From Winogradskyella alexanderae (lineage in GTDB: Bacteria > Bacteroidota > Bacteroidia > Flavobacteriales > Flavobacteriaceae), in contig NZ_JAIUJR010000004.1 in assembly GCF_020166335.1 (NCBI RefSeq), positions 124,001 through 188,000 on the forward strand: DNA of 64,000 bases, written 5' to 3'. Below, in pieces: positions 46,255-53,801 of the stretch. The translations under genes were made by a program, and so were the position numbers. The notes under the pieces are model-generated. The model was not told the DNA's origin. It saw only the letters and a program-made list of their open reading frames with translations, and did not search any database. Position 1 is the first letter of the stretch, and each line of letters opens with the position of its first letter.

Positions 46255-46749
46255 ATGAGAAATTTCTTTCTAAGCTTTTCACTATTTATTGGTCTATTGT
46301 CATGTTCTCAAGATAAATTAAGCGATGTTTTAAAAAAATATAACAGAGAAAATATTCCCTACATAACTGCTCAAGAATTGGCTATGCCAAAAACCAAAGC
46401 TATAATTTTAGACTCTAGAGAAAGTAACGAATTTAAAGTAAGTCACCTCAGAAATGCAATTCATGTAGGCTATGACGATTTTAATCTTAAAGGTGTCAAA
46501 AACACTATCAGCAATAAAGATACCTTGATTGTTGTCTACTGTTCTATTGGAGTACGATCTGAAGATATTGCAGAAGAATTAAAAAAAGAAGGCTATACGA
46601 ATGTCTATAATTTATTTGGAGGAATTTTTGAGTGGAAAAACAATGGTTTTAAGATATATGATTCCTCAAATAACATTACAGAAAATATCCATGCTTATTC
46701 AGAGGAGTGGAGTAAATGGTTATTAAAAGGTAAAAAAATATATGACTGA
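46255..46749 (+). CDS. rhodanese-domain lipoprotein
   Basis: A 164-residue protein with signal peptide and lipobox LLSC (Cys17), so it is membrane-anchored outside the cytoplasm. A single rhodanese domain follows, with D-S-R-E-S-x-E-F near residue 53 and active-site Cys96 in V-Y-C-S-I-G-V-R-S. Rhodaneses carry persulfide sulfur, and the same fold is used by arsenate reductases of the Cdc25 type. It lies 4 bases after arsS and overlaps the next gene by 8 bases, so it belongs to the arsenosugar operon. Sulfur transfer to thio-arsenicals or arsenate reduction are both possible. Confidence 0.87.
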   Translation: MRNFFLSFSLFIGLLSCSQDKLSDVLKKYNRENIPYITAQELAMPKTKAIILDSRESNEFKVSHLRNAIHVGYDDFNLKGVKNTISNKDTLIVVYCSIGVRSEDIAEELKKEGYTNVYNLFGGIFEWKNNGFKIYDSSNNITENIHAYSEEWSKWLLKGKKIYD

Positions 46750-47371
46750 AGCATTGGTAATCGTTTTTGTAAAGAATAAGAAAATCGGTACAGTCAAAAC
46801 TCGATTGGCCAAGACTATTGGGCATATTGGCGCGTTTGAGGTCTACTCAGAATTGCTTAAAATTACAGAAAAAGTGACTCGTGAGCTTGCACATGATAAG
46901 CATATATATTTTTCAAACTCTACAGAAGATAGTCAATGGTCAAATACCTTTAAAACAATTCAGGTAGGTGACAATCTCGGAGAGAAAATGTACAATGCAT
47001 TTAATGATGGCTTTAATTTAGGTTATAAGAGAATTGTTTTAATTGGCTCTGATCTTCCTACTATTTCAACTTCAATTATCGAAAATGCAATACATGCGTT
47101 AGAAAGTAATGATACTGTTTTTGGACCTGCCGAAGATGGTGGCTATTACTTAATTGGTCTAAACAGACCTATTAAAAGCATTTTTGAAAATAAACCATGG
47201 AGCAAGACCAACTTGTTAGCAACAACACTTAATGAATTAAAAGAATCTGGGCTATCGTTTCACCTATTGAAGACTTTGAATGATATAGATACCTATGAGG
47301 ATTTAATAGCATCAGAATTTTACAAAACAAATATTAAATTACAAGAAAAAATACAGCAGTTAAATGATTAA
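46742..47371 (+). CDS. TIGR04282-family arsenosugar biosynthesis glycosyltransferase
   Basis: A 209-residue nucleotidyl/glycosyl-transferase-like protein of the DUF2064/CofC-like fold. Typical motifs are F-V-K-N-x-x-x-G-x-V-K-T-R-L-A near residue 10, the metal-binding IGSDLPT near 99, and FGPAEDGGYYLIGL near 127. The family is repeatedly found with ArsS and is named for that link; its exact reaction is not established. It may activate or transfer the arseno-ribose. The gene overlaps the rhodanese and phosphorylase genes by 8 bases on either side, which points to coupled translation. Confidence 0.9.
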   Translation: MTEALVIVFVKNKKIGTVKTRLAKTIGHIGAFEVYSELLKITEKVTRELAHDKHIYFSNSTEDSQWSNTFKTIQVGDNLGEKMYNAFNDGFNLGYKRIVLIGSDLPTISTSIIENAIHALESNDTVFGPAEDGGYYLIGLNRPIKSIFENKPWSKTNLLATTLNELKESGLSFHLLKTLNDIDTYEDLIASEFYKTNIKLQEKIQQLND

Positions 47372-48176
47372 GTACATTACTGAAAGTACAGAATACCTGC
47401 AGAATAAAGGCTTTGATAAACCTGAAATTGGAATCATTCTAGGAACAGGTCTCGGACAGTTTATTAATGAAATTGACATTATTGCTCAGGCAAGCTACAA
47501 CCATATACCAAATTTCCCAACAGCTACTGTAGAGTTCCACAAAGGAAAACTAATATTTGGCACCATTGCAGGCAGAAAGGTGATAGTAATGCAAGGTCGT
47601 TTTCATGTTTATGAAGGCTATACTTTACAAGACGTTACGTTTCCAGTAAGGATAATGGAAAAATTAGGAATCAAGACCCTTTTAGTTTCAAATGCGGCAG
47701 GCGCTGTAAATCTAGATTTCAAAAAAGGAGAACTCATGCTTATTGACGATCATATTAATCTTCAAGGTAGTTCACCTTTAGCCTTCAAAGGTGTATCAGA
47801 TTTGGGCACTCGCTTTACCGATATGAGCGTGCCCTACAATACAGAAATCAATACTAAAATAGAATCTATTGCAAAAGCAAATGGCATTAAACTTCACAAA
47901 GGTGTATATGCCAGTGTTGTAGGACCCCAACTTGAGACAAGAGCAGAATATCGTATGCTGAAAATTATTGGTGCCGATGCGGTTGGTATGAGTACTGTCC
48001 CAGAAATAATTGTCGCCAATCATCTTGGTTTAAAAGCTTCGGCAATCTCGGTTTTAACAGATGAGTGCGATCCAGATAATCTAAAACCAGTAAATATTCA
48101 AGAAATTATCGAAATGGCGAATAAAGCCGAGCCGCATATGATTACCATTTTTAAAGAACTAATTAAAGAACTTTAG
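47364..48176 (+). CDS. purine nucleoside phosphorylase (trimeric PNP-I type)
   Basis: A 270-residue cytosolic phosphorylase. Landmarks of the trimeric PNP family are intact: LGTGLGQF near residue 27, the phosphate loop GRFHVYEGY near 78, SNAAGAVN near 110, and VGMSTVPE plus TDEC near 205-230. The usual reaction is cleavage of a purine nucleoside to base and ribose 1-phosphate. Inside the arsenosugar operon the attractive substrate is the ArsS product: removing adenine from dimethylarsinoyl-deoxyadenosine would give an arseno-ribose 1-phosphate ready for transfer. It abuts arsM directly (stop followed at once by ATG). Confidence 0.93.
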   Translation: MIKYITESTEYLQNKGFDKPEIGIILGTGLGQFINEIDIIAQASYNHIPNFPTATVEFHKGKLIFGTIAGRKVIVMQGRFHVYEGYTLQDVTFPVRIMEKLGIKTLLVSNAAGAVNLDFKKGELMLIDDHINLQGSSPLAFKGVSDLGTRFTDMSVPYNTEINTKIESIAKANGIKLHKGVYASVVGPQLETRAEYRMLKIIGADAVGMSTVPEIIVANHLGLKASAISVLTDECDPDNLKPVNIQEIIEMANKAEPHMITIFKELIKEL

Positions 48177-49145
48177 ATGAGTTATTTAAACACTACCCAC
48201 ATCGTATATAAAGAAGCTGCTCTAACACCAGACGTAGGCTTATGTTGCACAACAAACCCTATTTGGGAACTACCCGGATTAAAAATCCCAAGAATAATGC
48301 AAGAGATGAATTATGGTTGTGGAAGCACGGTACATGCTAGAGATTTGTCCAATAATCCCAAAATCTTGTATGTCGGTGTAGGTGGCGGTATGGAGCTTCT
48401 TCAATTTGCATATTTCAATAGACAAAAAGGTGGTGTTATAGGTGTCGACGTTGTAGATGAAATGCTGCAAGCCTCTCGAAAGAACTTTGTTGAAGCTGAA
48501 GAATTAAATCCTTGGTTTAAAAGCGAATTTGTAGAGCTCAAAAAAGGTGACGCCATGAATCTTCCTGTTAAAGAGAACAGCATTGATGTCGCTGCTCAGA
48601 ATTGTTTGTTTAACATCTTTAAAGAAGATGACCTTAAAAAGGCCATAAAAGAAATGTACCGTGTTTTAAAACCACATGGTAGATTAGTAATGAGCGATCC
48701 TATTTGTGAACAGCCAATGAACGAAACGCTGAGAAATGACGAAAGGTTAAGGGCACTTTGTCTTAGCGGAAGCTTACCGATAAAAGATTATGTCAAAGCC
48801 CTTACAGATGTTGGTTTTGGCACCATTGAGATTAGAGCAAGAAAACCCTATCGAATTCTTGACCCTAAGCATTATCCAACTGATGAATTAATTTATATCG
48901 AATCCATCGAAGTTGCGGCAATAAAAGATCCAATGCCTGAGGATGGCCCCTGCGTATTTACCGGTAAGGCCGCTATATATTTTGGTGATGAAGATTATCT
49001 TGATGATAAAAAAGGCCATGTCTTACTCAAGAACCAACCATTAGCAATTTGCGATAAAACTGCTGGCGCATTGAAAGCTTTGGGAAGAGATGACGTCTAC
49101 ATTAGTGAATCGACATTTCACTATGATGGTGGTGGATGTTGCTAA
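48177..49145 (+). CDS. arsM: arsenite S-adenosylmethionine methyltransferase ArsM (arsenosugar type)
   Basis: A 322-residue class I methyltransferase. The SAM loop is YVGVGGGMEL (65-74) and the acidic end of strand 2 is VDVVDEM (90-96). Cysteines Cys48 (YGCGS), Cys143 (QNCLFN) and Cys195 (RALCLSG) are placed like the arsenic-binding cysteines of characterised ArsM proteins; Cys23-Cys24 near the N-terminus and a terminal Gly-Gly-Cys-Cys (321-322) add more thiols. It methylates arsenite, giving the mono- and dimethyl species used by ArsS. The wording fits the TIGR04345 arsenosugar subgroup rather than the stand-alone detoxification type. Confidence 0.93.
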   Translation: MSYLNTTHIVYKEAALTPDVGLCCTTNPIWELPGLKIPRIMQEMNYGCGSTVHARDLSNNPKILYVGVGGGMELLQFAYFNRQKGGVIGVDVVDEMLQASRKNFVEAEELNPWFKSEFVELKKGDAMNLPVKENSIDVAAQNCLFNIFKEDDLKKAIKEMYRVLKPHGRLVMSDPICEQPMNETLRNDERLRALCLSGSLPIKDYVKALTDVGFGTIEIRARKPYRILDPKHYPTDELIYIESIEVAAIKDPMPEDGPCVFTGKAAIYFGDEDYLDDKKGHVLLKNQPLAICDKTAGALKALGRDDVYISESTFHYDGGGCC

Positions 49146-49155
49146 TCAACATCGT

Positions 49156-50043
49156 ATGACGCTAATAAAACCTTTTATCCTTTTTCTTTTACTAGGTTTG
49201 TTTTCCTGTGGAGCAAAAAAAGAAGCCGTCAAAAACACCTCAGTTGATAAAGTAGTGATAGATTCTTTGATTATTACTAAGGTTCCAGATGCAACGATGC
49301 CACCTCCTCCTCACTCAATTTCTGAAGAAAGTGAGTCTGTGATATTGGACACGGGAGAAATACGATTGCCACCTGTACCTCAGAAACCTAATAATGAACG
49401 TAATGATGCAAATCATATTAGATGGAATAAGTTGTTGCAAGAATTTGTTTCTGAAAGTGGTAAAGTTGACTACTTAGGTTTCAAAAGCAGTAGCGAATTT
49501 GATGTTTACATTGATTGGTTGTTAGAACATAAGCCAGACGATACTTGGTCAAGGGAAGAACAACTTGCATATTGGATTAATGCCTATAATGCCTTAACCG
49601 TAGATTTAATCTTGCGTAATTATCCAATTAAAAGTATAAAGGATATTAAAGATCCCTGGGGCCAACGCTTGTGGAAATTTGATGATAAATGGTTAAATCT
49701 CAACGATATTGAGCATAAAATTCTTCGTAAGATGAATGAACCAAGAATCCACTTTGCAATAGTGTGTGCTTCAACGTCTTGTCCAAAGCTCCAAAATAAA
49801 GCATTTACAGGGACTAACCTTGAGACAATGCTCACCAAATCAACTAAAGCATTTCTAAGCGACACATCAAAGAACGAAATTACTCCTAACAGCTTAAAAC
49901 TCTCTAAGATATTCAAATGGTTTGCTAAGGATTTTAAACAAGATGAAAGTCTCATTGATTTTCTGAATCGTTATTCAAATGTAAAAATATCGGAAAATGC
50001 CAGTAAAAGTTTCAAGAACTATAATTGGGATTTGAATGAGTAA
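49156..50043 (+). CDS. DUF547 lipoprotein
   Basis: About 295 residues. The ATG at 49156 is chosen because it opens a signal peptide with lipobox LFSC; the earlier frame from 49090 lies inside arsM. A Pro-rich linker is followed by a DUF547 domain with its hallmarks: W-x-x-x-x-x-x-x-Y-W-I-N-A-Y-N-A-L-T, L-N-D-I-E-H-x-I-L-R and R-I-H-F-A-I-V-C-A-S-x-S-C-P-x-L. The conserved Cys and His suggest a hydrolase or thiol role, but no reaction is known. It lies 10 bases after arsM and overlaps the next gene by 8 bases. Confidence 0.9.
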   Translation: MTLIKPFILFLLLGLFSCGAKKEAVKNTSVDKVVIDSLIITKVPDATMPPPPHSISEESESVILDTGEIRLPPVPQKPNNERNDANHIRWNKLLQEFVSESGKVDYLGFKSSSEFDVYIDWLLEHKPDDTWSREEQLAYWINAYNALTVDLILRNYPIKSIKDIKDPWGQRLWKFDDKWLNLNDIEHKILRKMNEPRIHFAIVCASTSCPKLQNKAFTGTNLETMLTKSTKAFLSDTSKNEITPNSLKLSKIFKWFAKDFKQDESLIDFLNRYSNVKISENASKSFKNYNWDLNE

Positions 50044-50764
50044 GATTTCAATTATCATTCCTGTTCTCAATGAGGAAAAATACATAGAAGATTTACTGTA
50101 TCATCTATTAGAAAACTGCACACCAAAAAACATTTCAGAAATAATAGTGGTCGATGGTGGAAGTAACGATGATACCTGTGCTATTCTTAACAATTTTTGC
50201 CAAAGACGAAAAAAAGATAATATAGATATTAAATTTTGTCTTGTTGAACAGTCTCCAAAAGGTCGTGCAATGCAGATGAACACGGGTGCAGAGTTCGCTT
50301 TAGGTGATGTTCTATATTTTCTTCATGCCGATGCTTTACCTCCCAAAAATTTTGACGCGCTTATCTTAAAAGAATTATCTCGTGGCAACAATGCAGGATG
50401 TTTTAGAATGCAGTTTGATAGTAACCATTGGTGGCTTAGACTAGCAAGTTGGTTTACTCAATTTAACTGGAGACCTTGCAGAGGTGGTGACCAAAGCCAA
50501 TTTATTACTAGAGCCTTGTTTGATGAAATTGGTGGTTATGACGAAAACTACAGGATATATGAGGACAATATCCTAATTAACGAGCTGTATGCTAGGAATG
50601 AGTTTGTGGTTATCAATAAAAAGATTAAAACCTCAGCCAGGCAATACAAAAAAACAGGTATTTGGAAGCTACAATATCATTTCTGGAGAATCTACGTGAA
50701 ACGTTGGTTTGGCGCCTCTGCCACGGATATATACAGTTACTACAAAAAACACATTGCGCCGTAA
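50036..50764 (+). CDS. TIGR04283-family arsenosugar biosynthesis glycosyltransferase (GT2)
   Basis: A 242-residue GT-A glycosyltransferase: IIIPVLNEE near residue 6, VVDGGSNDDT near 40, the metal-binding LHADA near 95, GGDQSQFI near 146 and GGYDEN..IYEDN near 162. The family is found with ArsS and the TIGR04282 protein and is thought to act on the arseno-sugar, perhaps adding the aglycone or attaching it to a lipid; the reaction is unproven. The 8-base overlap with the DUF547 gene keeps it in the operon. A membrane AraC regulator starts 24 bases downstream. Confidence 0.92.
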   Translation: MSKISIIIPVLNEEKYIEDLLYHLLENCTPKNISEIIVVDGGSNDDTCAILNNFCQRRKKDNIDIKFCLVEQSPKGRAMQMNTGAEFALGDVLYFLHADALPPKNFDALILKELSRGNNAGCFRMQFDSNHWWLRLASWFTQFNWRPCRGGDQSQFITRALFDEIGGYDENYRIYEDNILINELYARNEFVVINKKIKTSARQYKKTGIWKLQYHFWRIYVKRWFGASATDIYSYYKKHIAP

Positions 50765-50788
50765 TTCATCTTATGTATCTTTAAAGAG

Positions 50789-51901
50789 ATGAAACCTTTT
50801 GAAATATTCTTTATAGTTCTACTTTCTATCGGCGCATTTCAAGGTATTATTTATGGAATAATACTTTGGTACAACAACGGTACTAATAAGGTTGCCAATA
50901 GGTTTTTAGCTACAATTCTTTTTTTCTTCTCTTATAGACTAATTGTGGAGATATTAAAGCTTTTTGGCATTGGTTTTTACGATTTCTTTTATCATATATT
51001 ACTCGAATATAATTGGATTTACGGTGCTTTGATTTATTTCTTCATCAAAGCCTGTGTAACTCCAAACTTTAAATTGAACATCAAAAATGATTGGATTCAT
51101 TTTCTTCCTGTAATTATTGAGTTTATATGGAGTAATTTCATAAAATCCCAAAATTTCTATTGGGATGGCACAAGAGAGAGTTTATCATGGTTAGGTTATT
51201 GGGGCTATGTGGTATGGATGCTCTATCCAACTCAGTATATCATTTCTGTGGGTTTAATCATTTTTTACATCAATAAATCCAATAAACTATTAATTCAATC
51301 TAATTCAGAAACCTTTCAATTAATTATTAAAAATATTAGATGGATTAAATTGGTGCTTAAGTTTATGAAAATCTACTCTGTACTAGTAATTTTTGTTGTA
51401 TTAATAGATTTTCTGTTTTTTGAATATGCATTTAACCGTTCATACCATTATCCTTTATTTGCTGGTATGGCTTTATTAACCTACTGGTTAGGCATACAAG
51501 GTTTTAACAAAAAAGACAAAGTGATTATAAAAACTAAAACAGTCCTAGAGCCAAAGGAAAAGGAGCTATTAAGTGCACTGGCTCACAAAATTGAGCAGAT
51601 TATGATCAATAGTAAGTATTACAAAAATCCGGATTTAAGTTTATCTCTTCTGTCTAAAGAACTAGGAGAAAAATCCTATTTGATTACAAAATGTTTAAAT
51701 CTTGTAATTGGTAAAAAATTCAATGATTATATAAATGAGTACCGAATCAACGAATTGAAAGAACTTCTAAAAGATCCAAAAAACGAGAATTACACTTTGT
51801 TAAGTTTAGCTTTTGAGGCTGGTTTCAATTCTAAAGCATCGTTTAACCGAGCTGTAAAAAAGTTAACAGGCAAATCTCCAAGTGCCCTAAAATCAAATTA
51901 A
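50789..51901 (+). CDS. membrane-anchored AraC-family transcriptional regulator
   Basis: A 370-residue protein. Residues 1-245 form about seven hydrophobic segments, and after a Lys-rich linker a C-terminal AraC DNA-binding domain follows (about 270-370) with two helix-turn-helix units and the family end motif L-A-F-E-A-G-F-N-S-K-A-S-F-N-R-A-V-K. This architecture, a multi-spanning sensor fused to AraC, is common in Flavobacteria. It begins 24 bases after the last arsenosugar gene and could be co-transcribed and regulate it; no binding site is visible to support this. Confidence 0.88.
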   Translation: MKPFEIFFIVLLSIGAFQGIIYGIILWYNNGTNKVANRFLATILFFFSYRLIVEILKLFGIGFYDFFYHILLEYNWIYGALIYFFIKACVTPNFKLNIKNDWIHFLPVIIEFIWSNFIKSQNFYWDGTRESLSWLGYWGYVVWMLYPTQYIISVGLIIFYINKSNKLLIQSNSETFQLIIKNIRWIKLVLKFMKIYSVLVIFVVLIDFLFFEYAFNRSYHYPLFAGMALLTYWLGIQGFNKKDKVIIKTKTVLEPKEKELLSALAHKIEQIMINSKYYKNPDLSLSLLSKELGEKSYLITKCLNLVIGKKFNDYINEYRINELKELLKDPKNENYTLLSLAFEAGFNSKASFNRAVKKLTGKSPSALKSN

Positions 51902-52026
51902 CTTAAGCCTCATTTTTTTAATTGACACCTTTTATTAGTATGAATTAAGTCTCAAATATCTAATTGAGACGACTCGTTTTACTTCTCTGTGCATATTTGC
52001 CTCATCAAACAAAAACTCTAATAACG

Positions 52027-52518
52027 ATGAGAACCAAATTATTCATTCTTTTAATTCTAATCACTCAACAAGCAATGAGTCAAATGAATTTTGGCACACC
52101 ACCAAAAGATGCTATCCCGGAAAAACTTAAAAACCTAAAAGTTGAAATCGAAGTTGTACACTTTCCAAAGGAAAACGACCCAATTAAAATAGATGACATC
52201 TATTATTGGAAGCACTCAACCGCAATAATGTGTAAAGAACGTGAAATAAAAATTATTGAATATGGTGCTTATCTATACTATAATGACAAATGGAACTTAA
52301 GGAAATCGTATCCTCTTAAAGACCTGGACAAAACATTTGGTACCATAAATCAAACTATGCTTCAGGCACAACCATATGTTTGGGTAAAAAATTGGCGTAC
52401 TGATAAAAACTTATACGGCGGTTGGGCCATGTGGTATTTTATTGGTGTTGACAATAAAGGTATTACCGTATGTGGTTATGAAACTGTTAACACAACTAAT
52501 AGACTTTTAAATAAATAA
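52027..52518 (+). CDS. secreted protein of unknown function
   Basis: 163 residues from the ATG at 52027, chosen because it opens a signal peptide cleaved near residue 19-20 (AMSQ); the longer frame from 51964 lacks one. The mature part is rich in Lys, Trp and Tyr (W-K-H-S-T-A near 60, K-N-W-R-T-D and Y-G-G-W-A-M-W-Y-F-I-G near 125-145). I do not recognise the family. It ends 2 bases before the YceI gene, so they are probably one unit. Confidence 0.75.
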   Translation: MRTKLFILLILITQQAMSQMNFGTPPKDAIPEKLKNLKVEIEVVHFPKENDPIKIDDIYYWKHSTAIMCKEREIKIIEYGAYLYYNDKWNLRKSYPLKDLDKTFGTINQTMLQAQPYVWVKNWRTDKNLYGGWAMWYFIGVDNKGITVCGYETVNTTNRLLNK

Positions 52519-52520
52519 TT

Positions 52521-53072
52521 ATGAAAACTATACTCTCCTTTTGCCTAATACTTTGCGTTACAATAACAAGTGCTCAATCTCACGAAATTTCAACAAGTAA
52601 TAGCACTTTTTCATGGACAGGAAAGGCTGCTTTTAGTTCTTATTCTCTTACTGGAAAAATTAAAGTAAAAAACGGAAACGTTGTTATAGAAGGTAACCAA
52701 ATTCATAAATTCAATATTACCATGGACATGAAAACCCTCAATCATGAAAACAGTGATCTTGAATATCATCTAAGGAGCAAAGATTTTTTCGAAGTAAATA
52801 CGTATACAGAAGCAAAATTTGAACTTACAGAAACAACCAGAATCGTAAATAATAGGGCCCTATTAAAAGGAAAACTTACCATCAAAGATGTCACGAAGAC
52901 TGAAACATTTTTAATTTATGTTAACCAAGGTCAATCAGAAATTACATTCAATATTACAATCGATAGAACTGTCTACGGAGTAAAGTTTAATTCACCTAGT
53001 TTCTTTAAAAAATTGAAAGAAAATGCAATTGCTGATGAGTTTATTATAAAAGGCAAAATTTTATTAAAATAA
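52521..53072 (+). CDS. YceI-family periplasmic protein
   Basis: A 183-residue protein with a signal peptide ending near residue 19 (SAQ) and a lipocalin-like YceI beta-barrel. The family landmarks are S-T-F-S-W-T-G-K near 26, the M-D-M-K-T-L-x-H-E-x-S-D-L-E-Y-H-L-R-S-x-D-F-F-E region near 70-90, A-K-F-E-L-T, and K-G-K-L-T-I-K-D-V-T-K. YceI proteins bind isoprenoid-like lipids; a role in stress or quinone handling is usual. The gene follows a small secreted protein gene by 2 bases and is convergent with the phosphatase gene. Confidence 0.9.
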   Translation: MKTILSFCLILCVTITSAQSHEISTSNSTFSWTGKAAFSSYSLTGKIKVKNGNVVIEGNQIHKFNITMDMKTLNHENSDLEYHLRSKDFFEVNTYTEAKFELTETTRIVNNRALLKGKLTIKDVTKTETFLIYVNQGQSEITFNITIDRTVYGVKFNSPSFFKKLKENAIADEFIIKGKILLK

Positions 53073-53075
53073 TTA

Positions 53076-53801
53076 CTAATTGCGTCCTAATTCGTTTGGA
53101 TACAAATTAGTAACAGGGTCACTTTGAAAAACCTCTTTAGTTTCTACATCCAACGCTGAAAGTTTCCCTGTAAAAGCCGCCCCAGTATCAATATTCCAAA
53201 CATTAGCCGCATTCATGGGTTCATGTTTATGATAATGTAAGGTTGGTGTATGACCTATGTATATCTCTTTATAATGTTTTAATCTGTGTGGATATTTCTC
53301 AGATGTTTTTGGTAATCGAATATCCATAGTCAAAGCCATTTCCCAGAGTGTTCTGTCATAATAGAAGCCTCTTATATCATATTCCCTTTGAACACCATGC
53401 ATAGATGTAAAACCCGCATGAACGTATAATCTATTTGCATCATCAATATAGAAAAGTTCCATAGCTTGGAAAAACTGGAGATGCTGCTTTTTTTCTTCTT
53501 CTGTGAAACTTGAGTAACTTTCTACTGTTTCTTTTCCTCCATGAGCCAACCAAACCGGATGAGCCAAGTTTTCTCTCAGCCAATCTTCGCACCAGACATC
53601 ATGATTGCCTTTTATAAAAACACAATTAATACTTTCCGATAATTCAATTAGGTATTGGATGACTTGCGCGGATTCACTCCAGCCATCAACATAATCGCCA
53701 AGAAAAATTAACTTGTCTTTTTTGGTCACCTCTGCCCTTTCCATCAGCTGTTTTAAGGCCATTAGTCCTCCATGAATATCACCAATTACTAAGTATCGCA
53801 T
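53076..53801 (-). CDS. PPP-type metallophosphoesterase
   Basis: A 241-residue cytosolic phosphatase of the calcineurin-like superfamily. The metal-binding motifs are in order: GDIHGG (8-13), GDYVDG (about 35-40) and KGNHD (about 64-68), then HAGF and GHTPT. These mark the Ser/Thr protein phosphatase or diadenosine-tetraphosphatase-like group (PrpA/ApaH-like). It starts directly after the GH113-like gene with no gap, so the two are co-transcribed. Substrate cannot be read from the sequence. Confidence 0.88.
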   Translation of the reverse strand: MRYLVIGDIHGGLMALKQLMERAEVTKKDKLIFLGDYVDGWSESAQVIQYLIELSESINCVFIKGNHDVWCEDWLRENLAHPVWLAHGGKETVESYSSFTEEEKKQHLQFFQAMELFYIDDANRLYVHAGFTSMHGVQREYDIRGFYYDRTLWEMALTMDIRLPKTSEKYPHRLKHYKEIYIGHTPTLHYHKHEPMNAANVWNIDTGAAFTGKLSALDVETKEVFQSDPVTNLYPNELGRN

